Assembly (NCBI GenBank): GCA_033439265.1 | Contig: JAVTVX010000005.1 | Span: 9,868,001 to 9,932,000 of the forward strand | DNA length: 64,000 bases | Direction of reading: 5' to 3' | DNA from: Dillenia suffruticosa | Lineage: Eukaryota; Streptophyta; Magnoliopsida; Dilleniales; Dilleniaceae | Part shown: piece after piece, positions 60,918-64,000 of the stretch | Layout: each line of letters starts with the position of its first letter | How positions within the stretch are numbered: position 1 is the stretch's first letter | The notes under the pieces: generated by a model | Told to the model about the DNA's origin: nothing | The model's input: only the letters and a program-made list of their open reading frames with translations | Database searches by the model: none | Made by a program: the position numbers and the translations under genes

Positions 60918-61560
60918 ATTATGTCTTCACTATGTTGCTGGCTAAGTTGATGGTAAATTTTTTTAGAATATACAAGTCTAAACAAAAAATTGAGATAATA
61001 AAATCTCAAATTTCTCCCAACAAAAAAAATTAGAGATTTTCATAATACAACAAGTTTGTTTTTATTGCCGATGATTGAAAATTTTGAAGTGAATTTTTCC
61101 AATGGTGAGATGGAGTATTTATATAAAATGAAGGCTTGCAATTATGAAATATCTCTTCATTTAAAGGGCATATTAAATATATCCTTTTGATTTAAAAAAA
61201 TACTTGTTTATTTAAAAGGTATCACTTGATTATTAGAAAATAACATTTTTATCAAAAGATATCAATTTATTTAATTTTCAAAATTGTGTCTTTTGAATAA
61301 AATAATGAATAACTAAATAGACACTTATTTTCTAATGTCCAAGTGCCAAAGTGCCCTATCATTAACCCTTAAATAATTATTTATTATTTATTTATTTTTT
61401 AAGGTTCATTTGATAAAAATTACATTTTCGTTTCAACACACACACCATTTCGACATAATTAAAATAGTTTCAAATTTGATGGATTATAAATCTATCAAAT
61501 TTTCTTTAATTTTTCAATATGGGACAAATGTCGATAATATATTACAAACTATATGTAACA
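60918..61560 (-). repeat. 5' LTR of the Copia element, larger part
   Basis: 643 bp continuing the LTR begun at 50975-51049 on the other side of the CACTA insertion. The join at GAA restores collinearity with 46417-47125. Confidence 0.85.
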
Positions 61561-62370
61561 CCTTCTCCACATTTGCTTTGGGCTAGGTTAGACCCAAACA
61601 AAATCCATCCGAACCCGAGGTGTTTTGGTCGGGTTAATTTGTTATACTGGGACGGATTCGAGTCATTAATTAAAAAACTCAAATTAACCTGATTCGCCTG
61701 AATTAAGCCAAATATATTTGTAATTATATTATAATTATAAGGGTAAAAGTGAAACTAAGACAAACATTGCATTGTAAGGACCATATATATATTTGTTTAG
61801 AAAAATCCTAACCATTATCTTTCTATCATCTCCAACACTGTCTCTCTCTAGCCATCTCTATCTCAAAACATCATTCCAGTGGCTCAAATCCATCGACAAT
61901 ATGGTAACCGATCTTGTTTCATCTTTTCTTTTTCTATGCTTTAAATTCTTCCCATTTTTTTTCTTCGTCTTCAACGATCGGTAAGAGAAAATATTTTTTC
62001 TCTTTCTTTTTTGATTTGAATATAAAACTATTTTTAAAAATTAAAAATTTTTCAAATTTTTTTCCTTTTGTTTTTTTATCTTTTTTCTGAATATAATAAA
62101 TACAAGACTCTTTAAAAAAAATTACCTTTGAGTTCTATATAGCAAAAACAAAAATAATAAAATTTCTCCTTTCTTTGTTTTCACTAGAAGAACAATGTTT
62201 AAATATTATTTTAAAATTTTTAGATTAAAAAAAAAAGGAATTTTCATGTTCAAGTCTAAGTAATTTGCTTGACTTCAATTTGGGGCAAAAAAATAGAGCA
62301 ATGTACCAAAATGACACAAAAAAAAATTAAAAAAAAACCTAAGCGGGAAAAAATTTCCCCAAATAACTCG
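61561..62370. other. No gene recognised; repeat-like words
   Basis: AT-rich, with a segment (about 61590-61700) rich in CCGAACCCGAGG, GGTCGGGTTAA and GATTCGCCTGAA words typical of degenerate plant transposon ends. No frame resembles a protein. Confidence 0.45.
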
Positions 62371-62580
62371 TATTTGTCGCGGGTTGAAACCGCGACCGTA
62401 TTTGTTGCGGGTTGAACCCGCGACCGTATTTGTTGCAGGTTCACCCTGTGACAAAGCCACGTGGGGCCTTTCCGCGTCTTGAAAATGCGGAAAGCCTGAG
62501 CATTCCGCGTCTTCCCAACGTGGAAAGCCTGGCTTTCCACTGTGGCCGCGACATGTGGCATCCACGGATTGAAGACGTGG
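62371..62580. repeat. Hairpin-dense tandem repeat block
   Basis: Three 28-bp tandem units (62371-62398, 62399-62426, 62427-62452), each centred on a palindrome (CGCGGGTTGAAACCGCG, GCGGGTTGAACCCGC, CAGGTTCACCCTG). They are followed by further inverted repeats: CTTTCCGC/GCGGAAAG (62468-62494), GTGGAAAGCC/GGCTTTCCAC with a 1-nt spacer (62520-62540), and CCACG/CGTGG (62562-62580). GC content is far above the surroundings. I do not know the element type. Similar sequence is, as I recall, dispersed in some plant genomes. Confidence 0.75.
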
Positions 62581-62649
62581 AAACCATCCCTTCACTCGGA
62601 CTTCGCTCTTCACTTCCTCTCCCATTTTGCATGCGAAGTCTCCGCTTTC

Positions 62650-62710
62650 CTCTCCTCCTCTCCTCTCCTCTCATCTCCTCTCCTCTCCTCTTCTACACGC
62701 CTCTCCTCTT
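62650..62710. repeat. CTCCT pentamer repeat
   Basis: Imperfect (CTCCT)n tract downstream of the hairpin block. Confidence 0.85.
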
Positions 62711-63056
62711 CTGCAGACGAAGAACCCTAACCGAAGGCTCACAAATTTCCCTAGATCTAACAATTCAGAGAAGAAAAAAGCTGCTGAAATTGCTGAAATT
62801 ATTGGAGCATTCAAGATTAGACAATATTTTGTCTAAAAATTTTAAATGTATAAAATTTTTCCTATCTCAATTTAAATTATTTTAGATGCATAATTTTATA
62901 AGAATGTGTATTTGTGAATGCAATTGATATTTTAAACTAGTAGATTTGTATGAAATTTACTATTAATTTTTAATTAATGACGTTTTTAATTAGGTTTTAG
63001 TGAGATTAATTAATATAATAAATATTAAAAAAGTAGTTACTATAAATTAATATGAA

Positions 63057-63216
63057 ATAGTAATAGTTATATTAAACTATTAATTATTATAAAATTTGTA
63101 GTTTAAATTATTTGAAATGACTATAATTATATTAAAATATTTTTGATTAAATTAAAAAATTTTAATATAAATGACTATAATAATACTTATAAAATATTAT
63201 AAAATAAATATTTACA
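63057..63216 (+). repeat. Direct repeat, copy 1
   Basis: 160 bp matching 63841-64000 with one visible mismatch. The offset is 784 bp. Confidence 0.9.
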
Positions 63217-63840
63217 ATTTATAAATTAAATATTTGAAAATACTTTTAAAATATTTTAAAAGATTATAAATTAATACTTTAAAAATACTTTCAAAATATT
63301 ATAAAATATTATAAATTTTAAAATTTAAAATAAATGACTATATTTAAATAGTTTTAAGTGACCATATTTTAATTACTTAAATAAATTAAAACTTTGACTA
63401 AATATTAATGTTGATGTTTAAAAAATTTACGTTAAAATATTTTAAATTAAACGATTATATTTAAAATTAAAATGTATTAACGTGTAAATGGTATAATTTA
63501 TTAATACTTTTAGTTTAATATAAAAGTATTAGTAAATATTAAAAACATGTAACATTTTTTATTAATAATTAAAAAATTTTATTTTAAAATTATTTAATAA
63601 ATGATTTTAGTTAATATTTAGTGATTTAATTCAAAATATTAAAATTATTAAAATTAGTATTTTTATGAAATTGTAAATTTATTTTTATCATTCCATTATT
63701 AAAATTAGTATTACAAATATAAAGTGAGTTTAGGTTTTTAGATTAAATTTATATATAATGAAGATTAAAATTTAATTAGTAGTAAGTTAATATAATAATT
63801 TAGTAGTAATTTTATTTTTATTGGTATTTTTAAATAAAAA

Positions 63841-64000
63841 ATAGTAATAGTTATATTAAACTATTAATTATTATAAAATTTGTAGTTTAAATTATTTGAA
63901 ATGACTATAATTATATTAAAATATTTTTGATTAAATTAAAAAATTTTAATATAAATGACTATATTAATACTTATAAAATATTATAAAATAAATATTTACA
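63841..64000 (+). repeat. Direct repeat, copy 2 (cut by window end)
   Basis: Near-identical to 63057-63216. The match runs to the last base of the window, so the true repeat is at least this long and could be a tandem array of about 784-bp period. Confidence 0.9.

Larger units (their letters stand above)
46417..61560 (-). mobile_element. Copia (Ty1) LTR element, broken, hosting a CACTA
   Basis: A fossil of about 5.3 kb without its insertion. The 3' LTR is 46417-47125 and the 5' LTR is 50975-51049 plus 60918-61560, split by the CACTA transposon. LTRs end TAACA on the plus strand and start TGGGAAAA (right copy). The purine-rich AAAGTGGAGGAT abuts the 3' LTR. Parts in element order: gag (FDGINFTCSKDKLLFLLTEL, about 50650-50910); protease region with WYDSDAIVHVC (about 49990); integrase (about 48650-49600, including AERKNRKLVDM and PYEILKRRKPN); reverse transcriptase (about 47640-48060, with VHQIDVKIVFLN). 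It is broken, with more than ten breaks. The target duplication is not clear. It is older than the CACTA it contains. Confidence 0.88.
62890..64000. other. Extremely AT-rich tract to the window edge
   Basis: Long stretches composed almost only of A and T, no coding capacity, with the internal direct repeat reported separately. Confidence 0.6.

Noticed and set aside
62412-62885. 157-residue open frame on the plus strand
   Set aside because: It is produced by the hairpin repeats and the CTCCT tract; composition follows the repeats, not a protein family.

Overview
This is nuclear DNA from a flowering plant, probably a woody or otherwise repeat-rich eudicot. The signs are AT-rich sequence, GT-AG introns of up to 10 kb, plant-specific transposon families (CACTA with TNP2 and PF03004 genes, Athila-type and chromovirus LTR elements, an Au-like SINE) and a plant CCR4-4/HESPERIN gene. 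The species cannot be named from the sequence.

Host genes lie in the left half. A short intronless gene of unknown function is at 3295-3726 (+) behind a clear TATA box. The main gene is on the minus strand from 27873 down to 6171: ten exons that splice exactly into a 389-residue CCR4-4-type (nocturnin/HESPERIN-like) nuclease. Four of these exons are under 75 bp and were found by reading phase and family motifs. Its introns hold younger insertions: a sense-oriented chromovirus LTR element (16107-21322), an Au-like SINE with a perfect 20-bp target duplication, a TRIM-like miniature LTR element, a fresh tandem duplication, and three copies of an unclassified repeat.

From 28 kb to 62 kb no intact host gene is visible. 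This is a nest of mobile elements. An Athila-type LTR element (32871-46022, 5-bp duplication GATAT) carries a 2.4-kb MULE-type transposon in its 3' LTR and a short non-autonomous CACTA-like element at its 5' end. Next to it a Copia element (46417-61560) carries a 9.9-kb CACTA transposon (51050-60914, 3-bp duplication GAA) inside its 5' LTR. That CACTA element has two degenerate genes (TNP2 type and PF03004 type), long subterminal motif arrays and a GC-rich hairpin array ahead of the transposase, an arrangement recalling the control regions of maize Spm.

The right edge (62.3-64 kb) has a hairpin-dense block, a CTCCT repeat and a very AT-rich tract containing a near-identical 160-bp direct repeat 784 bp apart that runs off the window.

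No clearly new biological system is demonstrable. The most rewarding targets are the covarying hairpin arrays (39.9, 58.8 and 62.4 kb), the MULE interior together with its paralogous empty site, and the two-start N-terminus of the CCR4-4 gene.
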